Assembly (NCBI RefSeq): GCF_900155945.1
Contig: NZ_FTMN01000001.1
Location: forward strand, 372,001 to 436,000
DNA length: 64,000 nucleotides
Reading direction: 5' to 3'
Origin: Marinobacterium stanieri
GTDB taxonomy: Bacteria; Pseudomonadota; Gammaproteobacteria; Pseudomonadales; Balneatricaceae
Shown here one piece after another: positions 18,783 to 27,826 of this stretch. Position 1 is the stretch's first letter. The number at the start of each line of letters is the position of its first letter. The position numbers were made by a program, and so were the translations under genes. Under the pieces are notes generated by a model. It did no database searches and had not been told where the DNA came from. It worked only from the letters and a program-made list of their open reading frames with translations.

Positions 18783-18796
18783 AACGGTTTTTATCC
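18741..18796 (+). other. Two hairpins at the end of the AraC-type gene
   Basis: An 11-bp perfect stem (18741-18751 with 18761-18771) lies inside the last codons of the regulator, and an 8-bp AT-rich stem (18777-18784 with 18789-18796) spans its stop. Neither has a clear U-tract; together they may end transcription between the convergent regulator and uraA. Confidence 0.4.
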
Positions 18797-18808
18797 ATTT
18801 ACATAAAA

Positions 18809-20107
18809 TCAGCGCGTGTGCTCAACCAGGTCGTCGACCACATCCTGTTCTTCGTGCAGATCATCTTTATCAGACGGCTTGGCGCTTGGCAGCACCAGAT
18901 TCAGAACGATCGCCACAGCACCACAGAGGCTCACACCCTGCAGGCTCAAGTCGCCCGCACCGATGGCCATTCCACCAATGCCGAATACCAGCGTGGTGGC
19001 TACGATTACCAGGTTGCGCTGCTCGGCCAGATCAACATTGGCCTTGATCAGAGTATTCAGCCCCACTGCCGCGATAGAACCAAACAACAGGATCAGAATC
19101 CCGCCCATCACCGGCACCGGAATGGTCTGCAGCGCCACACCGAACTTGGCGACAAAGGCCAGCGTTATCGCCACAACTGCAGCCCACACCATTACCACCG
19201 GGTTGAACTGCCTGGTCAGCATGACCGCACCGGTTACCTCTGAGTAGGTCGTATTGGGTGGCCCACCAAAGATCGCCGCAGCCGACGTTGCCAAGCCATC
19301 ACCAAACAGCGTGCGGTGTAGCCCCGGCTTACGCACATAGTCCTTACCAGTCACATTGGAGATCGCCAGCATATCGCCGACGTGCTCAATGGCCGGTGCC
19401 AGCGCTACCGGCACCATAAACAGAATTGCCTGCCAGTTCAGCTCCGGCATCACAAACGCGGGTACCGCCAGCCAGCTGGCTTCCTGGATCACGGTGTAAT
19501 CCACCATGCCGGACAGGTGCGCCATGATATAGCCCACCACGACGCCTGAAAGGATTGGCAACAGGCGGAAAATACCATGGGCAAACACCGCCACAATCAG
19601 AGTCGTGACCAGTGCCGACATGGATACCAGCATCGCCTGATCATAGGGAAACAGCTCGATGGAGCCATCACCGGTTTTGCCCATCGCCATATTGACCGCG
19701 ATAGGTGCCAACCCCAAACCGATGATCATGATCACAGGCCCCGTCACCACCGGCGGCATAATCCGATGCAGGAAACCAACCCCTTTCAGCTTCACAGCCA
19801 GTGCCAGCAGCATGTAGACAAAGCCAGCAGCCATCAGCCCGCCCATGGTGGCAGCCACGCCCCAGTTCTGTACCGAATAGGTTATAGGCGCGATAAACAC
19901 GAATGAGGAGGCCAGGAAAATCGGCACACTCAAGCCTGTCACCAGATGGAACAGCAGGGTACCCAAACCGGCGGTGAAAAGGGCTACTGACGGGTCCAGC
20001 CCGGTCAGCAATGGCATCAGCACCAGCGCGCCAAAGGCTACGAAGAGCATTTGGGAACCGGCCAAAACGGTGCGCCAATGGAAAGCGCCTGTGTGCGAGG
20101 TTTGCAT
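18809..20107 (-). CDS. uraA: Uracil permease (NCS2 family)
   Basis: 432-residue uracil:proton symporter of the inner membrane with about 12-14 membrane segments. Family features include GLDPSVALFTAGLGTLLFH near the N-terminus, APAIEHVGDMLAISNVTG in the middle (the NCS2 Glu-containing helix, E in PAIEH) and GGPPNTTYSEVTGAVMLTRQ. The C-terminal tail is acidic. It follows upp by 12 bases, forming a uracil salvage operon in which imported uracil is trapped as UMP. Confidence 0.93.
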   Translation of the reverse strand: MQTSHTGAFHWRTVLAGSQMLFVAFGALVLMPLLTGLDPSVALFTAGLGTLLFHLVTGLSVPIFLASSFVFIAPITYSVQNWGVAATMGGLMAAGFVYMLLALAVKLKGVGFLHRIMPPVVTGPVIMIIGLGLAPIAVNMAMGKTGDGSIELFPYDQAMLVSMSALVTTLIVAVFAHGIFRLLPILSGVVVGYIMAHLSGMVDYTVIQEASWLAVPAFVMPELNWQAILFMVPVALAPAIEHVGDMLAISNVTGKDYVRKPGLHRTLFGDGLATSAAAIFGGPPNTTYSEVTGAVMLTRQFNPVVMVWAAVVAITLAFVAKFGVALQTIPVPVMGGILILLFGSIAAVGLNTLIKANVDLAEQRNLVIVATTLVFGIGGMAIGAGDLSLQGVSLCGAVAIVLNLVLPSAKPSDKDDLHEEQDVVDDLVEHTR

Positions 20108-20119
20108 GGCTAGCGCCTC

Positions 20120-20746
20120 TTATTTGGTTCCGAAAATCTTGTCCCCGGCATCGCCCAGGCCCGGCATGATGTAGCCATGTTCGTTCAGACAGTCATCGAT
20201 CGACGCAGTAAAAATATCCACATCAGGATGCGCCGCCTGAACCTTCTCGACGCCCTCAGGGGCAGCCACCAATACCAGCGCACGAATGCTGGTACAACCT
20301 GCTTCCTTGAGCAGGTCGATGGTCGCAATCATGGAACCACCGGTGGCCAGCATGGGGTCCACCACTAGCGCCATGCGCGCATCGATATCACTGGCCAGCT
20401 TTTCGAAATAGGTAACCGGCTCTAGGGTTTCTTCATCGCGGTACAGGCCCACTACAGAGATCTTGGCGCTGGGCACCAGCTCCAGCACACCGTCCAGCAT
20501 CCCCAAACCGGCGCGCAGGATAGGTACAACCGTGATCTTCTTGCCCTTGATGCGTTCGGCCTGGATATCGCCGCACCAACCTTCTATGGTGTACTCTTCA
20601 AGCTCCAGATCCTTGGTCGCTTCGTATGTCAGCAAACAGCCGACTTCGGCTGCCAGTTGACGAAAACTGCGGGTACTCTTGTTACTGGAACGCATCAGGC
20701 CCAGCTTATGCTGAACCAGTGGATGCTTGATTTCTTGAACGCTCAT
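20120..20746 (-). CDS. upp: Uracil phosphoribosyltransferase
   Basis: 208-residue cytosolic enzyme converting uracil and PRPP to UMP. The PRPP loop DPMLATGGS spans residues 130-138, [14 protein letters not shown] lies at 73-86 and the C-terminal [16 protein letters not shown] is the conserved uracil-binding end. First gene of the upp-uraA unit and divergent from hpt, with a 212-base region between their starts. No pyrimidine-responsive attenuator was recognised in that region. Confidence 0.96.
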   Translation of the reverse strand: MSVQEIKHPLVQHKLGLMRSSNKSTRSFRQLAAEVGCLLTYEATKDLELEEYTIEGWCGDIQAERIKGKKITVVPILRAGLGMLDGVLELVPSAKISVVGLYRDEETLEPVTYFEKLASDIDARMALVVDPMLATGGSMIATIDLLKEAGCTSIRALVLVAAPEGVEKVQAAHPDVDIFTASIDDCLNEHGYIMPGLGDAGDKIFGTK

Positions 20747-20958
20747 CGCGGGGCAACCTCATGGTACTTGGCTATCTGTGACTTTCGTCAGGCTTGACAA
20801 AATTGCTGCAAGACTAGCGAAAGTGTGACGATCTGTCATCAATGTGTTACCAGGATATTGCCCCAGAGACAAAACCTGAGTACTCTTGCTCACTTTTTTT
20901 ACAGTTGGCCGCCCCGCCCTCCGGCGGCCACAAAAAAGCGTTTTGCGGAGCCGGAGCC

Positions 20959-21519
20959 ATGAGCACCATCGATTCTGACGAGATCAAACGAGTCTATATA
21001 GAAGCAGACCTGCTACACAGCCAGGCAGAAGTGGATGCCGCCATCACAACAATGGCAGCAGAGATCACCGAAGAACTGTCCGAGCGTGATCCGGTTATTT
21101 TCGCCATCATGAATGGCGGCCTGGTAATTGCCGGCCAGCTGCTGACGCGCCTGAATTTCCCGCTGACCGCCAGCTACCTGCACGCCACCCGTTACCGCAA
21201 CAGCACTTCCGGTCACCAGCTGGAGTGGAAGGTACCGCCGATGGTTGAGTTCAAGGACCGCCCGGTACTGGTCGTAGATGACATTCTGGACGAAGGCCAC
21301 ACACTGGCAGAGGTTATGGACTACCTGAAGGCAGAAGGCGCCGCCTCAGTTCAGTGTGCCGTATTGGTAGACAAAAAGCATGATCGCAAGGCACGCCCTG
21401 ACCTGAAAGCAGACTTTGTAGGCATCGAAATCATCGATCGTTACATCTTCGGCTACGGCATGGACTACAAGGGTTACTGGCGAAACGCCCCTGGCATCTT
21501 TGCCGTCAAAGGAATGTAA
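20959..21519 (+). CDS. hpt: Hypoxanthine-guanine phosphoribosyltransferase
   Basis: 186-residue purine salvage enzyme that makes IMP or GMP from the base and PRPP. The PRPP-binding motif VLVVDDILDEGHTL spans residues 103-116, and FAIMNGGLVIAGQLL near residue 48 fits the pyrophosphate loop. The ATG at 20959 is preceded by GGAG; an in-frame start at 20842 would add 39 residues unrelated to the family and was not used. The bacterial hypoxanthine-guanine group, rather than adenine PRT, is indicated by the overall pattern. Confidence 0.9.
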   Translation: MSTIDSDEIKRVYIEADLLHSQAEVDAAITTMAAEITEELSERDPVIFAIMNGGLVIAGQLLTRLNFPLTASYLHATRYRNSTSGHQLEWKVPPMVEFKDRPVLVVDDILDEGHTLAEVMDYLKAEGAASVQCAVLVDKKHDRKARPDLKADFVGIEIIDRYIFGYGMDYKGYWRNAPGIFAVKGM

Positions 21520-21587
21520 CAAAATCTGTTGTCATTACACTCGGTGTGGTTACAATGCTGAGTGATCAAACAACAAACAGGGTTTGC

Positions 21588-21743
21588 ATGACGGAACTGG
21601 TCATTCTCGCGCTTTCAGCCTCCGCCCTAGGGTTTTGGCTGCTGAGCCTGAGACGCAAATCGCTCGCCGCACGGGACAGTGCCGCTCACCGCGATTGTGT
21701 ATTCATGAGTGATGGTCGGGTAATAGCCCCGGACAACAAGTGA
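21588..21743 (+). CDS. Short single-pass membrane protein, unknown
   Basis: 51 residues: MTELVILALSASALGFWLLSLRRKS, one membrane segment followed by basic residues, then a polar tail ending in DGRVIAPDNK. The Shine-Dalgarno is weak. It is followed 33 bases later by a clear terminator, which supports a real transcript end here, possibly shared with hpt. No family recognised. Confidence 0.45.
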   Translation: MTELVILALSASALGFWLLSLRRKSLAARDSAAHRDCVFMSDGRVIAPDNK

Positions 21744-21776
21744 GCTTGTTGACGGCCGTTACCGACGGCGAATAAA

Positions 21777-21804
21777 AACGGAGCCTTAGCGCTCCGTTTT
21801 TTGT
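21777..21804 (+). terminator. Rho-independent terminator
   Basis: 8-bp stem AACGGAGC/GCTCCGTT (21777-21784 with 21791-21798), loop of six, followed by TTTTTG. Ends the hpt/short membrane protein unit. Confidence 0.8.
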
Positions 21805-21816
21805 GCCTGCATGTTT

Positions 21817-21841
21817 TTCGCGCACAGAGTGCGCTCCCACA
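21817..21841 (-). repeat. REP-like palindrome
   Basis: On the minus strand TGTGGGAGCGCACTCTGTGCGCGAA-type: a GGGAG head plus a GCGCAC/GTGCGC stem. One of eight copies in this window. Confidence 0.7.
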
Positions 21842-22088
21842 CACGCCCCCCGCACAACCATTTATACCGCCCCCCCCCCTGGAAGCCCCACCTGACCTAC
21901 CGCGGGTAACTCCACGCGCCGTTTGGCCCAGGCTATATGCCCAGCACCACTCTCAAAGCACTGCATGGGAGTGACTTACCTTATTCCGGGAGATTATCGA
22001 TAGGTTTTGGAAGCTCTGACAAGCACCCTTGGGCGCCCCTCACGCCTCACTAAGCGGAGACGAACCATGGCTTTGAAAAAGAGTAGCC

Positions 22089-22113
22089 TGTGGGAGCGCA
22101 TTCTGTGCGCGAA
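22089..22113 (+). repeat. REP-like palindrome
   Basis: Same element as at 26435 and 30136, with the inner stem GCGCATTCTGTGCGC and the GGGAG head and GCGAA end kept. Confidence 0.7.
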
Positions 22114-22245
22114 ACTGTTCAGCCACACAACCATGAACAAGCTCTACCCTGAGAAGTTTCCAAAGCGTTGGCACAAAAAAGGAGAAGAACTGAGGCAAAA
22201 AGCGAGACGAAATCTGCCGGCGCTCGAGCCTGAGCCCGATGACAT

Positions 22246-22424
22246 AAAAGCCGGTGCGCCCAGAAAGGGCAATGGATTGGAATTACGTGATAAGAGAGGT
22301 TGGAGCGCGAAACGAGACTGATCTGGACGGCATCCCGTCGGCCGACGATCCGGTCGCGACCCCGAGATATAAAAGCGGGTCGCCCAGAGAGGGCTGTGTC
22401 TTGGAATTACGTGATAAGAAAGAT
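22246..22424 (-). repeat. tRNA-derived decayed repeat units
   Basis: A spacer of about 60 bases (ATAAAAGC...CGCCCAGA.AGGGC...TTGGAATTACGTGATAAGA) occurs twice (22246-22300 and 22368-22424). Between the copies (22300-22365) is a broken tRNA-Gly 3' end: TGGAGCG.GAAACGAGACT, then 35 foreign bases that include GGCATCCCGT of tRNA-Glu, then CGCGACCCCGA. The block recurs inverted at 26257-26380. Confidence 0.65.
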
Positions 22425-22500
<76 letters not shown>

Positions 22501-22503
22501 TGA

Positions 22504-22579
22504 TGGCATCCCGTAGGGGGTTCGAACCCCTGTTACCGCCGTGAAAGGGCGGTGTCCTAGACCACTAGACGAACGGGAC
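22504..22579 (-). tRNA. tRNA-Glu (TTC)
   Basis: 76 bases including CCA. Anticodon loop CTTTCAC (TTC) on a CCGCC/GGCGG stem, acceptor GTCCCGT/ACGGGAT, close to the E. coli tRNA-Glu sequence. Three bases separate it from the following tRNA-Gly. Confidence 0.95.
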
Positions 22580-22601
22580 ACACGAAGTGTCACAGGCACT
22601 T

Positions 22602-22677
<76 letters not shown>

Positions 22678-22679
22678 AA

Positions 22680-22755
22680 TGGCATCCCGTAGGGGGTTCG
22701 AACCCCTGTTACCGCCGTGAAAGGGCGGTGTCCTAGACCACTAGACGAACGGGAC
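22680..22755 (-). tRNA. tRNA-Glu (TTC), second copy
   Basis: Identical to the copy at 22504-22579; two bases from the following tRNA-Gly. Confidence 0.95.
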
Positions 22756-22782
22756 GCAGCCTGTTGCAAAAGTACTTAAGAT

Positions 22783-22858
<76 letters not shown>

Positions 22859-22859
22859 A

Positions 22860-22935
22860 TGGCATCCCGTAGGGGGTTCGAACCCCTGTTACCGCCGTGA
22901 AAGGGCGGTGTCCTAGACCACTAGACGAACGGGAC
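22860..22935 (-). tRNA. tRNA-Glu (TTC), third copy
   Basis: First gene of the leftward tRNA array, identical to the other Glu copies. The promoter should lie in 22936-23014, where TTCGCGTT and CATATAGTA-type sequences occur but no convincing pair was fixed. Confidence 0.95.
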
Positions 22936-23014
22936 ACGTTCTTAAGCGCTTTCGCGTTCCTCATTGAGGAGGCGCATATAGTACGTACCAACCCCTTGAA
23001 GCGCAACCCTTTCT

Positions 23015-25099
23015 TTAAACTTTTTTCATTTTTTTCGTAATCTGGCCCTGCAACCAGCTTTGAGCGGGTTCCGGCTTATGCAGCAGGAAGCCTTGCAGCA
23101 AGTCGCAACCGTGTGCGGCCAGAAAGTCCGCCTGAGCCACATCCTCTACCCCTTCAGCTACAACCCGCAGCTTGAGCTGGCGCGCAATGGACAGGATAGA
23201 GCGCACAATGGTGCGGTTGTCCTCATCCCCTGGCAGGTTCTCGACGAAACGCCGGTCAATCTTCAGTTCGCTCAAGTGCAGTTTTTTCAGATATGCCAAG
23301 TTCGAGTAGCCAGTGCCAAAGTCATCCAAGGAGAACTTGATACCAAAGAAGGACAGGCGATCAATACTTTCCTGCACCTCATCTGACGTATCCAGAAACA
23401 GGCTTTCGGTGATCTCGATCATCAATCGTCCCGGGTCAACCTGTGACTCCCCTATCAGCTCGATGACGCCATCAACAAATGCCGCGTCATGAAACAGCGC
23501 AGAACTGAAGTTAACCGACAGCGGAATAGACAGGTTGGCAGCCTCGAGCTGCTTCAAGGCCTGCAGTGACTGATTCAACACCAGCAGCGTCAATGGCTTG
23601 ATCAGGCCGGAAGCCTCGGCCACCGGAATGAACTCTCCCGGAGAGACCGGCTTGCCCTCAGGACCGTTCAACCAGCGCACCAATACTTCAGCACTGCATA
23701 CCGTACCGTCACCACAGAACTGAGACTGCACGGCGATCGACAGCTCATCCCTCAGAATCGCGTGCCGCAGCGCCTCTTCCAGTTCAAGCTGACGGCGAGC
23801 ATTAATGCCGAGCTCAGCCTGATAAAACTCGACCTGCCCTGTTCCCGCTTCACGCGCCCGACACAATGCCAAATCGGCATGCCGTCTCAGCGCTTCAAAG
23901 CTATCGCCCTGCTCTTTCAGTTGCGCTACACCGGCACAAGCCGTCAACGCAAGGCTGCCACTTGAGCTGCGAACAGAATCCGCCAGCTCGGTACACAAGA
24001 CATGCAGGCGCGCCCTTGTTTGGGCTTCACTTTGGTCCCCCATAAACAGCAGCAAACCAAACTCATCCCAACCTACATGCGCCAGCAGCTCCATGGGTTG
24101 ATTCAAGAGCCTGCTCAGGCGCTTGCCAATTTGATTGAGCAGACGATCACCAAAGTCATGGCCATAGGCTTCATTGATGCGCCCGAACTGATCCAGGCCA
24201 AACAAGACAAGTCCGTAGGATGAAGCCACCTCGGATTCCAAACATTCAGCCACCTGCTCTTCCAGCAGCCGACGGTTCGGCAAACCGCTCAGTGGATCAT
24301 GGTAGGCAAGGTGCTGAAGTCGCTGCTGGGCTTCTTTTTCTGCCGTTACGTCCTGCTCAACCGAAAGGTAGTGACTGACAACACCTTGCTTGTTGCGGAC
24401 GGGCGAAACCACTGCACGCTTGACCATGCGCTGACCATCCTTACGGCGGTTCACAAACTCACCGCGCCAGGATTCTCCGCGCTCCAGTGTTGACCAAAAC
24501 GCCCTTTTTTCGGCGTCAGGACGGGGAGCCCAGGCACGAAAGCCAGGACGCAGGCCCAGGACTTCTTCCGAACTGTAACCGGAGTTGGCCTCAAAGCCCC
24601 CGTTCACGTAGGTGATCTCACCAGCAACGTTGGTAATGATGACGCTGGATGGGCTTTGATCAATCGCATGCCTGAACAGCATCAGATCAGACTCGATTTT
24701 CTTGCGCTCGGTAATATCCCGCTGAGTACTGACAAAGTGGGTATGCTGCCCCTGTGCATCACGCAAAGGGCGTATACAGACCTCTACCCAGTACGGCTCC
24801 CCCGCTCGTGTATAGTTGATGAGTTCTTCACGAACTTCCCTCTGCTGGTGCAAAGCCTCTGAAATCCGCTTCCGAGCCTTTGGATCGGTCTTCGGTCCCT
24901 GAAAGGTTCTTGGGCTTTTACCTAGCAGATACTCTCTGGAGTAACCCGTACGATTAACAACCGCCTGATTGACATAGACAATGGAAGGCCCAGCATCCAA
25001 ATCGGTATCAGTCACAATTACCAGATCAGACAGGTGGTCGAGGCTGGCCTGCATGAAAAGCAAGTGCTCTGCATCGGCTTCAGAGGGTGTGAGGGGCAC
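23015..25099 (-). CDS. PAS-PAS-GGDEF(degenerate)-EAL phosphodiesterase
   Basis: 694-residue likely cyclic-di-GMP phosphodiesterase. Two PAS domains (about residues 12-115 and 140-245, with TGYSREYLLGKSPRTFQGP and NSGYSSEEVLGLRPG) are followed by a GGDEF domain whose signature reads VGWDEF near residue 342, so cyclase activity is unlikely. The EAL domain (about 430-690) keeps EVL in place of EAL, NFS, IEITES, LDDFGTGYSN, the K and D of LKIDRRFV and VAEGVED, so it looks catalytic. No membrane segment. The start is a GTG with only a weak Shine-Dalgarno, so a start up to 15 codons downstream is possible. Confidence 0.88.
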   Translation of the reverse strand: MPLTPSEADAEHLLFMQASLDHLSDLVIVTDTDLDAGPSIVYVNQAVVNRTGYSREYLLGKSPRTFQGPKTDPKARKRISEALHQQREVREELINYTRAGEPYWVEVCIRPLRDAQGQHTHFVSTQRDITERKKIESDLMLFRHAIDQSPSSVIITNVAGEITYVNGGFEANSGYSSEEVLGLRPGFRAWAPRPDAEKRAFWSTLERGESWRGEFVNRRKDGQRMVKRAVVSPVRNKQGVVSHYLSVEQDVTAEKEAQQRLQHLAYHDPLSGLPNRRLLEEQVAECLESEVASSYGLVLFGLDQFGRINEAYGHDFGDRLLNQIGKRLSRLLNQPMELLAHVGWDEFGLLLFMGDQSEAQTRARLHVLCTELADSVRSSSGSLALTACAGVAQLKEQGDSFEALRRHADLALCRAREAGTGQVEFYQAELGINARRQLELEEALRHAILRDELSIAVQSQFCGDGTVCSAEVLVRWLNGPEGKPVSPGEFIPVAEASGLIKPLTLLVLNQSLQALKQLEAANLSIPLSVNFSSALFHDAAFVDGVIELIGESQVDPGRLMIEITESLFLDTSDEVQESIDRLSFFGIKFSLDDFGTGYSNLAYLKKLHLSELKIDRRFVENLPGDEDNRTIVRSILSIARQLKLRVVAEGVEDVAQADFLAAHGCDLLQGFLLHKPEPAQSWLQGQITKKMKKV

Positions 25100-25200
25100 G
25101 GAGTCTCTCGCGTTCAGTTATACGTTAGCGCTATAGCCGGGGGGCCACGCAAATAGAATCGCGGATTGTAGGGTTTTAGTGCTGAATAAGAAACTATCCC

Positions 25201-25974
25201 TTAGCGGTAATCTGTAAAGGGCTTGGGTTTGAATTTGTCTTCCTTGGCCAACTCCTCTGCCCTGCGTTTTTTTTCTTCTGCTTCCTTGATCAAGCGCTCC
25301 TGCTCCACGACGGCCTGAAGTTCATCAATATGAGTACCCAGTTCGTAAAGCTGCCGGTCCAGTTGCTGGGTATTATTCAGGCTTTGCAGCTTTGCCAAAA
25401 TGGTACGAAAGCGTGGTAAGGCAGGCCCCGCTCCTCGTGCCTGCTCAGTTTCCTGAGCATCCATGATTTCGACATCTATACGCGTACGCGTATAAGCCTC
25501 CTTGACCTGATAGATGACAGACTCCGCCTCGGAAACACGTACAGTGCCCTGCTTTTTCAGCTCGCTCAGGAACTGAAAAAGCTCTCGCAGCAATGAAGCC
25601 GTCCGCTCTGCATGGTTACGATCCGTATGCAGCGTCATGCTACCCGGCGGATGCTCAACCACCGGCAGCGCCTGCGCCCGGATGCCCTCAAGCTCCTGCA
25701 GTTTTTTCTGGTTTTCTTCACTGCGCTCAAGCTCCAGCGTCAACTTCCAGCGCTGTACCAGGTAATTAACCAGCAAGTCGCGAATTTCACGGGTAATGTA
25801 ATGTTCCGGCAACGTCCTTAGAAGGTGGTCAGCACGTCGTATCTGATCCTTGAGCAGCAGCAGTCGCATACGCCGCTCACGGCGCTGCGTCTCAATGTTC
25901 TGAATGGTAAATGCGATCATTGCCATCACTACAACGACTGCAATGATCAAAAGGCCGGTCTCGGTCGGAGTCAT
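25201..25974 (-). CDS. Membrane-anchored coiled-coil protein, unknown
   Basis: 257 residues. One N-terminal membrane segment (residues 8-24, LLIIAVVVVMAMIAFTI) is followed by long charged helices with heptad-like patterns, such as LVNYLVQRWKLTLELERSEENQKKLQELEG and a C-terminal EKKRRAEELAKEDKFK. It probably spans the inner membrane once with a cytosolic coiled coil. No enzyme motif is present and no family is recognised with confidence. It lies alone between the EAL gene and the rightward tRNA pair. Confidence 0.75.
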   Translation of the reverse strand: MTPTETGLLIIAVVVVMAMIAFTIQNIETQRRERRMRLLLLKDQIRRADHLLRTLPEHYITREIRDLLVNYLVQRWKLTLELERSEENQKKLQELEGIRAQALPVVEHPPGSMTLHTDRNHAERTASLLRELFQFLSELKKQGTVRVSEAESVIYQVKEAYTRTRIDVEIMDAQETEQARGAGPALPRFRTILAKLQSLNNTQQLDRQLYELGTHIDELQAVVEQERLIKEAEEKKRRAEELAKEDKFKPKPFTDYR

Positions 25975-26102
25975 ACCCTTTCACTTATTGTTGTGCCGAA
26001 GCTGTTGATTCTATAACAAAAAATTGAATAAAAATGCTTGACCAACCCGTAACACGACATTAATATTCACGCCGTTGTTACGCATCAAGGCGTACAGCTG
26101 AT

Positions 26103-26178
26103 GTCCCGTTCGTCTAGTGGTCTAGGACACCGCCCTTTCACGGCGGTAACAGGGGTTCGAACCCCCTACGGGATGCCA
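26103..26178 (+). tRNA. tRNA-Glu (TTC), fourth copy, rightward
   Basis: Same 76-base sequence as the leftward copies but on the plus strand, two bases before tRNA-Gly. Confidence 0.95.
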
Positions 26179-26180
26179 TT

Positions 26181-26256
<76 letters not shown>

Positions 26257-26380
26257 ATCTCTTTCATCACGTAATTACAATCTATAGCCCTTTCTGGGCG
26301 ACCCGTTTTTGTATCTCGGGGTCGCGACCGGAACGCCGGCCGACGGGATGCCGTCCAGATCAGTCTCTTTCCCGCTCCAA
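26257..26380 (+). repeat. tRNA-derived decayed repeat, inverted copy
   Basis: Read on the minus strand this matches 22300-22424 almost base for base: a broken tRNA-Gly 3' end, the 35-base insert with GGCATCCCGT, CGCGACCCCGAGATA, the CGCCCAGAAAGGGC spacer and AATTACGTGAT. Together with the tRNA pair it forms a roughly 280-base inverted repeat with 22300-22579. Confidence 0.7.
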
Positions 26381-26645
26381 CCTTTCCATATCGTTTTCTT
26401 AAGTAAAGCACCCTGGATACATATATGTGTATTTTGTGGGAGCGCACTCCGTGCGCGAACAGCCACTTCATTCAACACCCGGAACTTATCTCTTCAGCCA
26501 CACTCATATCCTTCCCGGCTATTCGGCAGTCTTTGTACGACCGACAAGCTACATTTTTCAGGACCTGCATGCATGCTTCCGTTAACTGAGCGATACTCAG
26601 TAGGGGACAACAGGGTCCACACAGCGCGTATATTAAGGAAGGAAC
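26381..26645. other. Upstream region of the LysR gene
   Basis: Holds a REP-like element (26435-26459) and AT-poor sequence. A perfect AAGGAAGGAA ribosome site stands before 26646. No clear promoter or LysR box (T-N11-A) could be fixed. Confidence 0.4.
26435..26459 (+). repeat. REP-like palindrome
   Basis: TGTGGGAGCGCACTCC then GTGCGCGAA, identical to the copy at 30136-30160. Confidence 0.75.
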
Positions 26646-27545
26646 ATGCAAGTAACTCTGGAGCAGTGGCAAGCCTTGCTTGCTGTCGTGGATGCCGGTG
26701 GCTACGCCAAGGCTGCCGAGCAGCTGGGCAAAAGCCAGTCAGCAGTAAGCTATGCCATTCAGCGCCTTGAGTCAGGGCTCAGTATTCGCGTGTTCAAACT
26801 GGAAGGCAGACGCGCAACCCTGACCGATTCGGGTGAAGCACTCTATCGCCACGCAAGACGACTCGTCGAACAGGCCCAGCAAACCGAGGAGCTGGCACGT
26901 CAGTTTGGCCAGGGCTACGACCCTCAAATCAGCCTGGCCATGGATACCATCTTCCCTCGCGAATGGATGCTCGACATACTGGCGGCCTACACCGAGGAGC
27001 ACCCACACACCCGCATCGAACTATTGGAAACGGTGCTCAGTGGCAGCGATGAAGCTGTACTTAAACGCCAGGTTGACCTTTCCATTAGCGGACGCGTCCC
27101 ACCCGGTTTTCTGGGTGAAGCATTAATGAGCATACGCTTCATTGCCTGCGCTCACCCCGACCACCCGCTGCACCATCTTGGCCGAGAACTGACGCTTGAC
27201 GACCTCAAAAGTCACCGCCAGCTTGTGGTCCGTGACTCGGGCAGCCGCAGCGTGGATTCCGGCTGGCTGGGCGCAGAACAGCGCTGGACCCTCAGTGACC
27301 TTGACCTGTCATTGATGACAGCACAGCGCGGCATCGGATACGCCTGGTACCCTGAAACCCGCGCACGCGCCCTGCTGGATAGCGGACAACTCAAACCCCT
27401 GCCTTTGAGCAGCGGCGGCGAGCGCTGGGTCGAGCTTTATCTTATTTTGACTGAAGGGGAGCTGGCTCGCCCCGGCGTCAAGCAATTGGCCCAAATGATC
27501 AAAGACCATGCGAATAGCCAGCAGGAATTCAAGCCAGTAGAATGA
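26646..27545 (+). CDS. LysR-family transcriptional regulator
   Basis: 299 residues. The winged HTH occupies residues 1-60 (WQALLAVVDAGGYAKAAEQLGKSQSAVSYAIQRLE). The co-inducer domain follows from about residue 90 to 290. The Shine-Dalgarno is strong (AAGGAAGGAAC before the ATG). Its neighbours, an oxidoreductase-like small protein, galU and pyrC, do not point to a target. The effector is unknown. Confidence 0.9.
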   Translation: MQVTLEQWQALLAVVDAGGYAKAAEQLGKSQSAVSYAIQRLESGLSIRVFKLEGRRATLTDSGEALYRHARRLVEQAQQTEELARQFGQGYDPQISLAMDTIFPREWMLDILAAYTEEHPHTRIELLETVLSGSDEAVLKRQVDLSISGRVPPGFLGEALMSIRFIACAHPDHPLHHLGRELTLDDLKSHRQLVVRDSGSRSVDSGWLGAEQRWTLSDLDLSLMTAQRGIGYAWYPETRARALLDSGQLKPLPLSSGGERWVELYLILTEGELARPGVKQLAQMIKDHANSQQEFKPVE

Positions 27546-27574
27546 ATACTCACACTTAAAAACGTTAAACGATC

Positions 27575-27751
27575 ATGGAAAAACCCACCCCACCCGCCGA
27601 TGGCGAATGTTGTGAGTGCGGCTGTGAACCCTGCGTCTGGGACAGCTACTACGAAGAGATGCACGCCTGGAATGCCGAGCAGAAGCGCCTGAAGGAAGGC
27701 GAAGCCGAGCAGGCAAAGGAGCAAACCGAGCCGACGTCTAGCAACGGCTGA
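27575..27751 (+). CDS. Small oxidoreductase-like domain protein
   Basis: 58 residues: MEKPTPPADGECCECGCEPC then VWDSYYEEMHAWNAEQKRL and an acidic tail. The CC-x-C-x-C-EPCVWD-x-Y-x-E pattern is the signature of the short oxidoreductase-like domain found at N-termini of some eukaryotic proteins and as small bacterial proteins. Five cysteines in the first 20 residues suggest metal binding. The gene begins 29 bases after the LysR stop, has no strong Shine-Dalgarno and precedes galU by 75 bases. The biochemical role is not known. Confidence 0.75.
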   Translation: MEKPTPPADGECCECGCEPCVWDSYYEEMHAWNAEQKRLKEGEAEQAKEQTEPTSSNG

Positions 27752-27826
27752 CAGCCTGAAGCACATCGGGCAGGCCCACCACATATCCGATATACTGCGC
27801 GCAAATCAGACCTGAAGGACCCTGTA

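Larger units (their letters stand above)
21744..22245. other. Non-coding stretch after hpt region
   Basis: Contains a terminator (21777-21804), two REP-like palindromes (21817-21841 and 22089-22113) and a run of ten C at 21870-21879. A frame at 22067-22321 could encode a basic peptide, but it runs through a REP and the tRNA-derived repeat, so I do not call it a gene. Confidence 0.6.

Noticed and set aside
22067-22321. Basic 84-residue gene before the tRNA array
   Set aside because: The frame runs through a REP palindrome and the tRNA-derived repeat, with no clear ribosome site.
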